DNA from: Mesobacterium pallidum
Lineage (GTDB): Bacteria > Pseudomonadota > Alphaproteobacteria > Rhodobacterales > Rhodobacteraceae
DNA length: 64,000 bases
Reading direction: 5' to 3'
NCBI RefSeq assembly: GCF_019966535.1
Contig: NZ_JAIMID010000017.1
Location: 62,001-126,000 of the forward strand
Positions within the stretch are counted from its first letter, which is position 1; each line of letters starts with the position of its first letter. The translations under genes were made by a program, and so were the position numbers. The notes under the pieces are model-generated. The model was not told where the DNA came from. It saw only the letters and a program-made list of their open reading frames with translations, and did not search any database. Positions 52,901 through 59,952 of the stretch are shown one piece after another.

Positions 52901-53558
52901 CCGCCGACACGAAAAGCCCGCCGCCAAAGCCGGAGGTCACGCCGCCCGACAGGATCATCGCGTCGATCTCGGCATGGGCGGCGGTGACCGACATGACCCG
53001 CTGCCCGCCCGCGCCGTCCAGCCGCACGTCGGCCACGTCGTCGCCGTCCACGTCACCATCGAGGATCAGGTCCTCGGCCAGGGTGATCTGGCCGAGCGTG
53101 AGCGTGATCGTCCCGGCAAAGGCAAAGGTGATCCGGTCCCCCGCGGCGGCCCCCACGATCGCCTCGCGCAGGGACAGCCGACCGTCGCTGCCGTCGATGA
53201 CATCGGCCATCGTATCGACCACGTGCACGACGCCCGAAGGCGACACGTCGCCCGGCGCGGCGGGCCGCGGCGCGGGCTCGGGCACCGGGACTGGATCAGC
53301 CAGATCCGCCCCGCCCGAGGGGGCCGCCGGTTCGGGGTCCGGAGCCGACGAGGGGTCCCAGATCGGCGCCACGGGCCAAGCCGGCCCGCCCTGTGTCAAC
53401 AGCCCCTGCACCCGGGCGATCCCACCCGTGTCGGGGGCCAGGGCGTCTTGCGGCCAGGGGGCCGGCACTGGCTCCAGGTCATCACCCAGCCATCCGGCGT
53501 CCGGATGCGACAGCAGCGCGCGCCAGTCGAGGATCGGAAAAAGATCGAATGGCTGCAT
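43905..53558 (-). CDS. Giant CSLREA/beta-helix repeat protein with C-terminal glucose/sorbosone dehydrogenase-like domain
   Basis: 3,217 aa. Five blocks start with a CSLREA-like segment (DGDYSAGDLSLREALMLVDT in the best copy) at about residues 110, 628, 1007, 1413 and 1803. Each runs into Ser/Asn/Gly-rich beta-helix rungs (NSTLSGNSA, ATIAGN, NTTLADN) and closes with a choice-of-anchor segment (PVDARGPGFARVDTGGLDIG). A cadherin-like domain sits at about 510-627. Two tandem copies of a 270-residue unit with H-type-lectin look (VVAHVA, LRLQEPGNLDG, FVVTRQ) occupy about 2210-2755. An Ig/cadherin-like domain follows (PPVANADVATAVSAEVVLID), then from about 2853 a sugar dehydrogenase-like beta-propeller (HNGGGLAFGPDGYLYLSLGD, YGLRNPLSLGFDAAGRLLVP). 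No N-terminal signal and no RTX nonapeptides are seen, so the export route is unclear. Probably a surface or secreted protein. Confidence 0.85.
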   Translation of the reverse strand: MQPFDLFPILDWRALLSHPDAGWLGDDLEPVPAPWPQDALAPDTGGIARVQGLLTQGGPAWPVAPIWDPSSAPDPEPAAPSGGADLADPVPVPEPAPRPAAPGDVSPSGVVHVVDTMADVIDGSDGRLSLREAIVGAAAGDRITFAFAGTITLTLGQITLAEDLILDGDVDGDDVADVRLDGAGGQRVMSVTAAHAEIDAMILSGGVTSGFGGGLFVSAAAHVRLANAVVEGNSADEGGGIYAEGDIDIIASTIADNIAGRYGGLALRGQSVLAGSLVATNVSEGRGGGGIHVSGSTADLSMVNTTVWGNIAVGSGQDEGGGLRVESQATAEIHSSTFTGNAAVGGGGIHAQGQAGLLLSNSIVLGNVARDSGSGHDIFTQSQGGGDPILSFGGVNLVGDGPSGGSDLTGYSPGDVFETLALVPTNTSGGGSFSTGALAQNGGRVQTVALSSTGVAVDMGLDSALPVDTWDLDGDLDTAEALPVDARGPGFARVDTGGLDIGAFEVNYSGPVLVFEGALADGAETVTLLEASAAGTVVFDVDANDGEGGATDAGLAFALVAGNTDRDGDALLPFAIDAATGIVTVVDPGDLETALGSGFTVTVRVSDTTGSGNPAIQADLTITLDPRPVSLVVDSLSDAVDGDYSAGNLSLREAVDLVATGGTITFDAALAGQSIQLAGDQLSILRGVTIDGDVDGDRSGDVTVVAAAGRRIFEVFAQQAVTLAHLELTGGTAGEGGAIRSAGDTDLTVLSAHLHGNAATGQGGAIHAEGNLTVVNSTLSGNSAQQGGAISVHNFGLLADRDIRVTLTQATIAGNSAEHYGAMSIEDSNSTPGSSTHVAIQNSTVAGNVATVGTGAVWFRDALGDGSTTNVRMVIENSVFANEFDSAAPEIVAENAVIEAHYSVFAGDLDLTDTPATTLTSILSAGDPSLGALQDNGGPAPTMMPLFGSLLVNGGSDLLLPLDLYDLDGDGVTSGERLPRDATGSDRVAGPAVDIGAVERVSPAHLVVDTLVDEFDGDVSAENLSLREALALVADGGLITFDAALAGGTIMLNGTELSHGRGITIDGDAGGAGGVDITLDAGGLSRVMTSGGGTLDSLVITGGTLTDGGNDGELWGGGIQHTSFTRELVIRDSHVTGNRVHDTRTGTTWDSGGGGISTFGPLTLVNSTVSDNAVITDLSPTAGSSASMRGGGILGVGTTLDDRVTLINTTLADNRIETTNSFSVMPGAGSAIITYGSAELRNATITGNHAVNGGANGLEVSVAFSGISSGGFGPATLEMANSIVSGNASDSVYLGPELTNTSFLGGNIKDGGLYIGTTLVQPVGPGVVFAGLSAHGGGQLADNGGGVPTVALALGGLAVDAGAASELPTDRFDLDGDADTAEALPVDARGAGFARVIGAEVDLGAAELDSMALVVSTTDDVDDGNYAVGRLSLREAAMLAETHGGGRITFAPGLAGATIQLTGRIDLADGVEIDGDIDGDDKADVVISGGGGFGIFGGQAGRVTLRSLTLEDGNAGIGGAILLGSRDQISVAGIDWTIIDSTLRGNQAVQGGAIAAFEANLALVNTTLHDNTAQDGAGLYAGFDNGGVIDDEVSERFVLVNTTLAENTATGQGGGIWTELRGFEIHSATIAGNHADGGGGGISLITDRFDYSSEGRIVTNSVIATNTAGAGQARDVELREFGSLRTDDSLIGNVESVGLGFVNSVGMALNGLDPVLGALGDNGGPVPTMLPLLGSPLINTGDAFNFYAELRPSTLVTDRFDLDGDDDTDELLPVDATGGPRIVGSALDIGAAEAQATPPKTVVVDTLVDEVDGDYSAGDLSLREALMLVDTGGTVTFASGLAGGTIDLALGQVILRRYVTIDGDVTGDDKADITLDAGGLSRAIDVRYAGVFLNSLEITGGFVDAPEDFGRDGGAGIRNIGGNLWLDHVWVHDNHVAIDGGDAVGGGIANYGGIRIWNSTISDNSVTSTGAVMTFDTRIGGGGYYNGGPLSELAQVTIADNQVTRLSTASDPDGLAAGGGVFEDEYSILSNATVTGNTAITASASGDTLHWGDGVFLNHAGDGSGDEAFIDIVSSIVAGNGQSDVDDQRGGAFFGEYLQLNDNIIGAYLDNIGPAIALDDIFREVSGGRARLTDTGGAVPTIALKAGGAAIDQGNEGQGPTDPYDLDNDLDYAERYPLDARGLGYLRQRGEGIDIGAVEYQPLAPGTFAETGTVDLQAAAQTITLRRSYDTPVVVAHVASQNGGQPVAVRIDQIAGDSLTLRLQEPGNLDGNHVAETVTYLVAEAGSWMLPDGTLFEAGLHETGRLTSAGFEPITFERGFETTPAILSQVQSANGPDFVVTRQQDATTTGFSLALQEEEATNGGGHKVETVGWIALTPGAWSQGPLDWQAGSTGGVNSGGATVALSPGFDTVVNPIAQLSTFGGSDPAWARGTGAGAGSFSLFAEEDTSADAETFHGRETVDWFVFSEPGTLAAQAARPVLETGTLSLRHLAKTVTLENSYENPVVIAHVATESGGAPVTVRVDAIAGNSLTLRLQEPGNLDGSHAAETVHYMVVEAGSWVLGDGTRFEAGVLTGNKLTSAGFDPVAFATPFGAAPVVLSQVQSANGADFVVSRQRATTADGFELSMQEEEALNGGGHKAETLGWVAFEPGSGASDGLPWVAGRTAGVTHLGAEIAVPGGAFGGSTLAQVSTFGGADPAWARGAGTVLDGFIVSVEEDTSADSETNHVGETVDWIAFGGTGVVSAFDHAQLTGGPAPNRPPVANADVATAVSAEVVLIDVLANDSDPDGDPLTVTRIVTAPQLGGVEIAPDGTISYFAPVNGSLPRTDSFTYEIGDDRGGFDTAEVTVNIGPSGTVTTLVVTELSDSEDALRGGAFAPGDDGTFYVFDNTGVIRAFDLATGTSQVFGDLSGSVASFGIELGLLGLAFHPDHATNGRLYAVLTEPDGIGPPDIVLRSYEVSATDGTLDVLSAEEILRIDNPYDNHNGGGLAFGPDGYLYLSLGDGGGADDPLDNGQDAGTLLGTVLRLDVDNPSGGRAYGIPAGNPFADSVAGAPEVHVYGLRNPLSLGFDAAGRLLVPEWGETAQSELNILDPSEAGANLGWNLFEGDAFVGAGPEPERDTFRFPSFVYGHDEGSIPVGGAVLDDGSGLSGAVVVGDFESGRLWAVRDDPVHATEFAQTGVDALPDVTAIVANGLGALYATSLSGGIYEIAGWDIPL

Positions 53559-53850
53559 GACGTGGGCCCTCTCATCCGCGCCGGGCGCCGCCGCTCGCGC
53601 GGGTCTGCCGAATCGAGCACACGGTCGAAGCAGGTGAAACCGGCCGGAAACGGCCTGTTACGAGAGCACGAGAAGCCGCCTCAGGCTTACGTAAGGTTAC
53701 CATGGATCGGATGTCCGGTCACGGAGAGGCCGCGCACAAGCGGGCTGTTTTCCGGGGGCGCAGGGCCGGATATGCAATCCTGGATACGCACCGCAAGTCC
53801 GCCTGCGCGCCATGGTCGAACCCGGCGCGCGGCGAAAACAGGGATTCGCC
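53559..53850. other. Intergenic region upstream of the giant gene
   Basis: 292 bp between two leftward genes. It holds a GAAA-loop hairpin GGCCG-GAAA-CGGCC (53642-53655) and a perfect 10-bp palindrome CTTACGTAAG (53686-53695), about 85 and 130 bp upstream of the giant gene. These may be leader or operator elements. I see no gene and no clear terminator for the upstream ABC operon. Confidence 0.35.
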
Positions 53851-54792
53851 TTAGCGCTCGCCGCGCCGGTAGGGCTGCATCAGCGCCTGCGGCACCCGGG
53901 CGCGGCGGGCCATCAGCACCAGCGCCACAATGGACAGGATGTAGGGCAGCATCAGGAACAGCTGGTAAGGCACGCCCTCGACCACCGTCTGCAGCCGCAG
54001 CTGGAAGGCGTCGAAAAAGGCAAACAGCAGCGCCCCCAGCAGCGCCCGCGCCGGTTTCCACGAGGCAAAGACCACCAGCGCCACGCAGATCCAGCCCCGC
54101 CCCTGCACCATCGTCGGAAAGAACGAATTGAACGCGGCCAGCGTCAGGAACGCCCCCGCCACGCCCATCAGCGCCGAGCCGGCCATGATCGTGCCGATGC
54201 GCAGCCGGATCGGATCGATCCCCTGCGCGTCGACCGCATGCGGGTTCTCGCCCGCCATGCGGATCGCCAGCCCCAGCGGCGTGCGGTTCAGCCCCCAGGC
54301 GATCAGCACCACCAGCGCCAGCGCCAGGTAGGTCGGCGCGGTCTGGTTGAACAGAACCGGCCCGAGGAACGGAATGTCGGACAGTACGGGGATGCCCATC
54401 GGCTGGAACGGCTCGATGGTCGGCGGAGAGGAGGCCGTGGGCACGGCAAGGCGAAAGACGTAATAGGCAAAGCTCGACGCAAAAAGCGTGATGCCCAGGC
54501 CGGTGACGTGCTGGCTCAGACCCAGCGGCACGGTCAGCAGCGCGTGCAGGAACCCCATCGCAGCCCCCGCCAGCGCGGCGGTGACGAGGCCGGTCCAAAG
54601 GTCTCCGCCCCCGTAGACCGTCAGCCAGCCGATCATCGCGCCGAAGGTCATGATGCCTTCGATCCCGAGGTTCAGCACCCCCACCCGTTCACACAGCAGC
54701 ACGCCCAGCGTGCCCAGAATCAGCGGCGTGGCGATGCGCAACACCGCCTCCCACATGCCGACAGAGCCGAGGATATCGAGAAGCACGGTCAT
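53851..54792 (-). CDS. BMP-type ABC transporter permease (YufQ/NupC-like)
   Basis: 313 aa; start at 54792 overlaps the preceding permease gene as ATGA. Membrane protein of the branched-chain/nucleoside family: TPLILGTLGVLLCERVGVLN, LGIEGIMTFGAMIGWLTVYG and MAGENPHAVDAQGIDPIRLR in the coupling loop, then GRGWICVALVVFASW. These permeases serve basic-membrane-protein nucleoside importers. Confidence 0.93.
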   Translation of the reverse strand: MTVLLDILGSVGMWEAVLRIATPLILGTLGVLLCERVGVLNLGIEGIMTFGAMIGWLTVYGGGDLWTGLVTAALAGAAMGFLHALLTVPLGLSQHVTGLGITLFASSFAYYVFRLAVPTASSPPTIEPFQPMGIPVLSDIPFLGPVLFNQTAPTYLALALVVLIAWGLNRTPLGLAIRMAGENPHAVDAQGIDPIRLRIGTIMAGSALMGVAGAFLTLAAFNSFFPTMVQGRGWICVALVVFASWKPARALLGALLFAFFDAFQLRLQTVVEGVPYQLFLMLPYILSIVALVLMARRARVPQALMQPYRRGER

Positions 54793-55841
54793 CGGCGGAT
54801 CCTGTATTGCGCGAGGAAGATCGCGACCAGCATGGTCAGCAGCGACAGCGCCACGGTCACGTCGGCGATGTAGGACGGGATCGACAGGGCGCGCGACATG
54901 CTGTCCGCCCCGACGAACATGATGGCCGAGAAGAGCGCGGCGAGGATCACGCCCAGCGGGTTCAGGTTGGCGAGCATGGCGATGACGATGCCGGAATAGC
55001 CGTAGTTCGGCGACAGGTCCGTGGTGACGTAGCCCTTGACGCCCATGACCTCGATGGCGCCGGCAAGGCCCGCGAGGCCGCCCGAGAGGCAGGCCACCAC
55101 AACCAGCGTCCGTCCCAGCGGCACGCCGGCGAAGGCGGCGGCGCGCGGGTTCAGGCCGGCGGCGCGGGCGCGGATGCCGAAGACCGTGCGCGCCTGCACC
55201 CACCAGACCGCGACCGCCATGGCCAGCGCGATGATCAGGCCGATGTGCAACCGCGTGCGGTCCATCAGCTTGGGCAACTCGGCCGTCGTCGGCACGGGCA
55301 CGGATTGCGGCCAGCCGAACGCCATGGGGTCCTTCATCGCGCCGTCGATCATCAGCGATACGAACAGGACCGCGACGAAGTTCAGCAGCAGTGTCGTCAC
55401 CACCTCGTCCACGCCGAATTTCAGCCGCAGCCCCAGCGGGACCAGCAGCAGCACCATCCCCGCCACGGCCCCGGCAATCAGGCACAGCAAGATCGCCAGC
55501 GGCGCGGGCATCCCCGCCACGGCCGGGATCATGCCGAAGGCCGCGACGGCGAGCGCACCGAGGTAGAACTGCCCCTCGCCGCCGATATTCCACAGCCGCG
55601 CGCGGAAGGCGACGGCGGCGGCAAGGCCGGTCAGGATCAGCGGCGTCGCCCGAGTCAGCATCTCGGAGATCCCCAGCCGAGAGCCGAACGCGCCCTTGAG
55701 GATCAGCCCGTAGGCGCGGATCGGGTTGGCCCCGGCGATGGCGATCAGCACCCCCGCGACGATCAGCGCCGCGACAATGGCCCCCACAGGTGCCAGCACG
55801 GTCAGCAGCCGCGACGGGTGATCCCTGCGTTCAAAGCGCAT
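54789..55841 (-). CDS. BMP-type ABC transporter permease (YufP/NupB-like)
   Basis: 350 aa. Includes PVGAIVAALIVAGVLIAIAG, GANPIRAYGLILKGAFGSRL, PLILTGLAAAVAFRARLWNI, GGEGQFYLGALAVAAFG and VFGIRARAAGLNPRAAAFAG. The partner permease of the importer. Overlaps the ATPase gene by 11 nt. Confidence 0.93.
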   Translation of the reverse strand: MRFERRDHPSRLLTVLAPVGAIVAALIVAGVLIAIAGANPIRAYGLILKGAFGSRLGISEMLTRATPLILTGLAAAVAFRARLWNIGGEGQFYLGALAVAAFGMIPAVAGMPAPLAILLCLIAGAVAGMVLLLVPLGLRLKFGVDEVVTTLLLNFVAVLFVSLMIDGAMKDPMAFGWPQSVPVPTTAELPKLMDRTRLHIGLIIALAMAVAVWWVQARTVFGIRARAAGLNPRAAAFAGVPLGRTLVVVACLSGGLAGLAGAIEVMGVKGYVTTDLSPNYGYSGIVIAMLANLNPLGVILAALFSAIMFVGADSMSRALSIPSYIADVTVALSLLTMLVAIFLAQYRIRR

Positions 55842-57372
55842 CTGCCGCCTCCGCCTCGATGGCCTCGGCCGCCGACCAGTCGCCGGCCATCATCAGCCCC
55901 AACAGCTGCGCATTGGCCCGTTCCGCCGGGATCGCGGGCGACAGGCGCCCGTTCACGATGGCGCGGATGCGGTCCGACAGGCCAATCACCTCGTCGAGGT
56001 CTTCCGAGATCAGCAAGACCCCCGCCCCGCGCCCCCGTGCCTCGAGCAGGCGCTCGTGGACCCCCGCGATGGCGCCTTCGTCAAGGCCGCGACTGGGCTG
56101 GGCGGCGACAAGGATGTCGGGCCCGGCCTCGAGCACGCGGCCCAGGATCAGTTTCTGCATGTTCCCCCCGGAAAGCAGCCGGATGCGCCCGTCCACCGTC
56201 GCGCCGCGCACGTCGTAGCGGTCGATCATTTCTTGCGTCGCCGCGCGCGCGGCGGCGCGGCGGACGATTCCGCGGGCCGAAAACTCGGGCGACCAGATCC
56301 GCTCCAGCACCGCGTTTTCCCAGGTGGACATGTCGCCGATGGTACCCTCGGCGTTGCGGTCCTCGGGGATGCGGCCGATGCCGGCGGCGATGGCGTGGGG
56401 CACGTCGTGCACCGTGACGTCCTGCCCGTCCACCAGCAGCGTGCCGCTGTCCGGCGGGTAGAGGCCCGACACCAGCCCCGCCAGCGTCGTCTGCCCGTTG
56501 CCCGACACGCCGATGATCCCCAGCGTCTCGCCCGCGCGCAGACGGAAACTGACGCCATGCAGCGACGCCCCGCCCTTGCCGCCAAGGCTCAGGTCAACCG
56601 CTTCCAGCAGCACCCGGCCGGGGGTTGCGGGCGGTCGCGCAGGTCGTTCGACCTTGCGGCCGACCATCAGCTCGGCCAGCTCTTCCTTGCTGGTCTCGGC
56701 GGTGCGCCGCTCGGCCACCACCCGGCCCCGGCGCAGTACCACCACGCGGTCCGAGGCCGACATGACCTCCTGCAGCTTGTGGCTGATGAAGATCAGCGAC
56801 AGCCCGTCCGCCGTCATCTGGCGCAGCGTGGCAAAGAGCCCCTCCGCCTCCTGCGCGGTCAGCACGGCGGTGGGTTCATCGAGGATCAGGATGCGCGCGT
56901 CGTTATAAAGCGCCTTGAGGATCTCGACCCGCTGGCATTCGCCGACCGACAGGTCCGACACGCGCGCGTCCGGGTCGACCTTGAGGCCGAAGCGATCCGA
57001 CAGGGCGACCAGCTTGGCCCGCCCAGCGGCGCGGTTGGACTTGAGGCGCCAGAGCGGTTCGGTCCCGGTCATCACGTTGTCGAGCACGGTGAGGTTCGGG
57101 GCCAGCGCGAAGTGCTGGTGCACCATGCCGACCCCCGCCTGGATCGCGGCGCGGGAGCGGCCGGGGGGCAGCTCGGCGCCGTTCACCTTCACGGTGCCCT
57201 CGTCGGCGGTGTAATGGCCAAAGAGGATCGACATCAGCGTCGTCTTGCCCGCGCCGTTCTCGCCCAGCAGGGCCACGATCTCTCCCTTGTCGAGGTGCAG
57301 CGACACGTCCTCGTTCGCGGTCACGGGACCGAATCGCTTGGTGATCTGGGAAAGCTCGAGGACGCGGGTCAT
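55831..57372 (-). CDS. BMP-type ABC transporter ATPase, two ABC domains (YufO/NupA-like)
   Basis: 513 aa. Domain 1: Walker A ALLGENGAGKTTLMSILFGH, signature LSVGECQRVEILKAL, Walker B ILILDEPTAVLT. Domain 2: degenerate Walker A IIGVSGNGQTTLAGLVSG (no Lys), signature LLSGGNMQKLILGRVLEAGP and ILVAAQPSRGLDEGA, standard for this family. The start at 57372 overlaps the amidase stop as ATGA. It energises import of nucleoside-like compounds. Confidence 0.95.
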   Translation of the reverse strand: MTRVLELSQITKRFGPVTANEDVSLHLDKGEIVALLGENGAGKTTLMSILFGHYTADEGTVKVNGAELPPGRSRAAIQAGVGMVHQHFALAPNLTVLDNVMTGTEPLWRLKSNRAAGRAKLVALSDRFGLKVDPDARVSDLSVGECQRVEILKALYNDARILILDEPTAVLTAQEAEGLFATLRQMTADGLSLIFISHKLQEVMSASDRVVVLRRGRVVAERRTAETSKEELAELMVGRKVERPARPPATPGRVLLEAVDLSLGGKGGASLHGVSFRLRAGETLGIIGVSGNGQTTLAGLVSGLYPPDSGTLLVDGQDVTVHDVPHAIAAGIGRIPEDRNAEGTIGDMSTWENAVLERIWSPEFSARGIVRRAAARAATQEMIDRYDVRGATVDGRIRLLSGGNMQKLILGRVLEAGPDILVAAQPSRGLDEGAIAGVHERLLEARGRGAGVLLISEDLDEVIGLSDRIRAIVNGRLSPAIPAERANAQLLGLMMAGDWSAAEAIEAEAADAL

Positions 57373-58754
57373 GTCTGCCCTCCGAAAAGCGGGATGGGGT
57401 GGGTCCATGCGTTGGCGGCTTCCAGCTGTGCGCCCAGCGCCAGCAGCCGCAAATCGCCGCCCATGGGGGGGGCAATCAGCTGGACGGGCAGCGGCAGGCC
57501 CGCGTCGTCCGCGCCCACGGGCAGGGTCAGCGCCGGGGCGCCGGTGAAGTTGGCCAGCGCGGCGAAGGGGGCGAAGGCGTCCATCCGTTCGAGTTGCGTG
57601 GGCGGGTCGCGGTGATCGGTCGGGAAGGCGCCGAGCGGCGGCGGGGCCGTCGCCAGCATCGGGGTCAGCAGGATGTCGGCCCGGTCGAACAGCGCCCAAA
57701 GCTGGTGCGCGGCCTTGGTGGCGCCGTCGAGCGCGGTCCAGAGCTCGGTCGCGGTCATGGTCTGCCCCGCTTCGATGAAGCCTTGAGTCAGCGGTTCGGT
57801 CTTGGCCGCATCCAGCCCCGAGGCCACCAGCGCGGCCAGGTTCACCGACACGATCCGGCCAAAGGCGCGGGCCGAGGCGCGGCGGATCAGGGTCAGCTCC
57901 GCGGCGGGAATGTCGATGATCTGGTGCCCTGCGGCCTGCAGCATCTCGGCGGCGGTTGCGACGGCCTCGGCCCGCACGGGGTCGATGCCACGCGCGTCGG
58001 TGATCAGGCCGATGGTGAGCGAGCCGCCCTCGGGCAATTGCGACGGGTCCGGGTACGGCCCCCGCGCCGCACCGGTCACGCAGGGCCAAAGCGCTTGCGC
58101 GTCCCCGATGCTGCGGGTGACGGCGAACTCGGTCGCGATGCCGCCCAGGTGGTTGCCGAAAGACGGCCCGCCCGGGATCGCCCCGCGCGACGGCTTCAGC
58201 CCCACCAGCCCGCAGCAGGCCGCCGGCACCCGGATCGACCCGCCAGCATCCGTCGCATGGGCCAGAGGGACAATGCCCGCCGCCACCGCCGCCGCGCTGC
58301 CGCCCGACGACCCGCCCGCGATGCGCGTCGGATCAAGCGGGTTGCGGCAGGTCGGGCCGATGGCGGGTTCGGACGACAGCGACAACCCGAACTCGGGCAC
58401 CGTGGTCGCGCCGAAGGGGCGGAAGCCCGCCGCGCGGAACCGGGCCGAGAGGTCGCTGCCGCTCAACCCCTTCATCCGCGCCAGCGCGGCCGACCCTGCG
58501 CGCATGGGGATGCCGTCGAAGGGCCCGCCGAGGTCCTTGACCAACAGCGGGACGCCCGCGAAGGGGCCAGCCTCCGCCTCCGCCGGATCGGTCTCGGCCA
58601 GCCAGCAGGAGGCGCCCAGATCGGCCATTTCGGCCGCGCGCCCCCGCGCCAGCCGCATCGCCTTGGCCTGCGACAGCCGCCCGCCCGCGATCGCCGCGGC
58701 GAGACTGCGCGCATCACTCAGGGCCGGGGCGATGTCTGTCACGAGGTCTTCCAT
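57369..58754 (-). CDS. Amidase (amidase-signature family)
   Basis: 461 aa. The Ser-cisSer-Lys triad is visible: Lys in PLLVKDLGGPFDG, cis-Ser in GGSSGGSAAAVAAGIVPLAH, nucleophile Ser in DAGGSIRVPAACCGLVGLKP. It hydrolyses an amide in the cytoplasm. Its placement between the BMP binding-protein gene and the ATPase gene, overlapping the latter, ties it to the transported compound, perhaps an amide or ureide made from a nucleobase. No clear sign of the GatA role. Confidence 0.92.
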   Translation of the reverse strand: MEDLVTDIAPALSDARSLAAAIAGGRLSQAKAMRLARGRAAEMADLGASCWLAETDPAEAEAGPFAGVPLLVKDLGGPFDGIPMRAGSAALARMKGLSGSDLSARFRAAGFRPFGATTVPEFGLSLSSEPAIGPTCRNPLDPTRIAGGSSGGSAAAVAAGIVPLAHATDAGGSIRVPAACCGLVGLKPSRGAIPGGPSFGNHLGGIATEFAVTRSIGDAQALWPCVTGAARGPYPDPSQLPEGGSLTIGLITDARGIDPVRAEAVATAAEMLQAAGHQIIDIPAAELTLIRRASARAFGRIVSVNLAALVASGLDAAKTEPLTQGFIEAGQTMTATELWTALDGATKAAHQLWALFDRADILLTPMLATAPPPLGAFPTDHRDPPTQLERMDAFAPFAALANFTGAPALTLPVGADDAGLPLPVQLIAPPMGGDLRLLALGAQLEAANAWTHPIPLFGGQT

Positions 58755-58798
58755 TCAAGGCCCCGCCCGACACGCGCCGGGCGGGCAAGATGCGCCGC

Positions 58799-59791
58799 TT
58801 ACGCGGGCTCGTCGAAGTTGCGCGGCACTTCGAATTCGCCCGCCATGATGGCGGCGCGCACCTCTTCCATCTTGGCGACCGCCTCGGCCGGGGCGGCGCC
58901 CTCGACATACACGATGTCGTTGCCGCCGTCCTTCATCAGGCTCAGCGGCGTGTAGTTCTTGCCCGTCGGGTTGCCGGCCGAGGCATCGGCCACGGCGGCG
59001 TCCAGCAGCGGCCGGAAGGACCAGAGCGCGTTGGCGAACACCGTCTCGGGGTAGCGCGGCGTGTAGTCGATCATCGAGCCCACGGCCTTGATCCCCCGCT
59101 CCTTGGCCGCATCGGCGGTGCCGATCCGCTCACCAAAGAGGATGTCGGCGCCGCTGTCGATCTGCGCCAGCCCGGCCTCGCGCGCCTTGGGCGGATCGAA
59201 GAAGGTGCCGATGAAGCTGACAAGGTGCGTGACATCCGGGTTCACCGCCTTCACCCCGTCGGCGAAACCGTTGATCAGCATGTTCACCTCGGGGATCGGG
59301 ATCGCGCCGACCGAGCCCACGGTGCCGCTTTCGGTCATCGCCCCGGCGAGCATGCCGCAGAGATACGCCGCCTCCCAGTTCCAGGTGCCGAAGACGCCGA
59401 AATTGTCGCCTGCCGCCTCGCCGGACGAGCCCATAAGGAAGGCCGTGTCGGGATAGTCACCCGCCACGCTGCGCGCCTCGCGCTCGACCGCGTAGGATTC
59501 GCCGACGATCAGCGCATTGCCGGCCTCGGCATATTCGCGCATCACGCGGGGGTAATCGGTGCCCGAGACCCCTTCGGAGAAGGTGTATTCGATCGCGCCA
59601 TCCTCGTGCGCGGCCAGCATGGCGGCGTGCAGGACCGAGTTCCAGGTGTTCTCGACCGGCGAGGCATGGATGCCGGCCAGTTTCAGCGGCGCGCCCTGCG
59701 CGCGCAGCACGGCGGGGGCGAACAGCGAGGTGGCGGCGACGGCCGTGCCGGTGCCCAAGAGGCGGCGACGGGTGATCAGGCGACGTGTCAT
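58799..59791 (-). CDS. BMP family ABC transporter binding protein (nucleoside/nucleobase type)
   Basis: 330 aa with a Tat-like signal (RRLITRRRLLGTGTAVAATS). BMP/PnrA features: LAGIHASPVENTWNSVLHAA, NALIVGESYAVEREARSVAG and DTAFLMGSSGEAAGDNFGVF, then GTFFDPPKAREAGLAQIDSG. It is the ligand-binding component for the ATPase and permeases downstream. A RutR-like operator lies about 145 bp upstream (59937-59952). Confidence 0.92.
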   Translation of the reverse strand: MTRRLITRRRLLGTGTAVAATSLFAPAVLRAQGAPLKLAGIHASPVENTWNSVLHAAMLAAHEDGAIEYTFSEGVSGTDYPRVMREYAEAGNALIVGESYAVEREARSVAGDYPDTAFLMGSSGEAAGDNFGVFGTWNWEAAYLCGMLAGAMTESGTVGSVGAIPIPEVNMLINGFADGVKAVNPDVTHLVSFIGTFFDPPKAREAGLAQIDSGADILFGERIGTADAAKERGIKAVGSMIDYTPRYPETVFANALWSFRPLLDAAVADASAGNPTGKNYTPLSLMKDGGNDIVYVEGAAPAEAVAKMEEVRAAIMAGEFEVPRNFDEPA

Positions 59792-59936
59792 GGTGGTATC
59801 CTTATCCCTGGTGTCCCCCGGAGCAGCGCCGGGGCATCGTTATGGGCCGCGCGGGCGGCATGCCGGAATTGAGCGCGGCCCGCCCCCGACCTGTCAAGCG
59901 CGACGGGGTCTTCAGGGCGGCCTGTGACGCATTTTC

Positions 59937-59952
59937 CTGACCAAATGATCAA
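59937..59952. promoter_or_regulatory. RutR-like operator upstream of the BMP transporter genes
   Basis: CTGACCAAATGATCAA closely matches the RutR-type operator TTGACCANNTGGTCAA (two mismatches). It overlaps the stop codon of the deaminase gene and lies 145 bp upstream of the BMP gene. A similar site at 61331-61346 precedes the deaminase. RutR controls pyrimidine and purine catabolism. Confidence 0.6.

Noticed and set aside
47900..53300. Regularly repeated sequence blocks that could suggest a CRISPR or tandem DNA repeat
   Set aside because: The periodicity is about 1.2 kb, diverged and in frame, so it reflects protein repeat domains rather than a CRISPR array.
54793..55593. Upstream part of a long open frame that ends as the YufQ-like permease
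   Set aside because: It is the out-of-frame shadow of the neighbouring permease gene; the real start is 54792 with an ATGA overlap.
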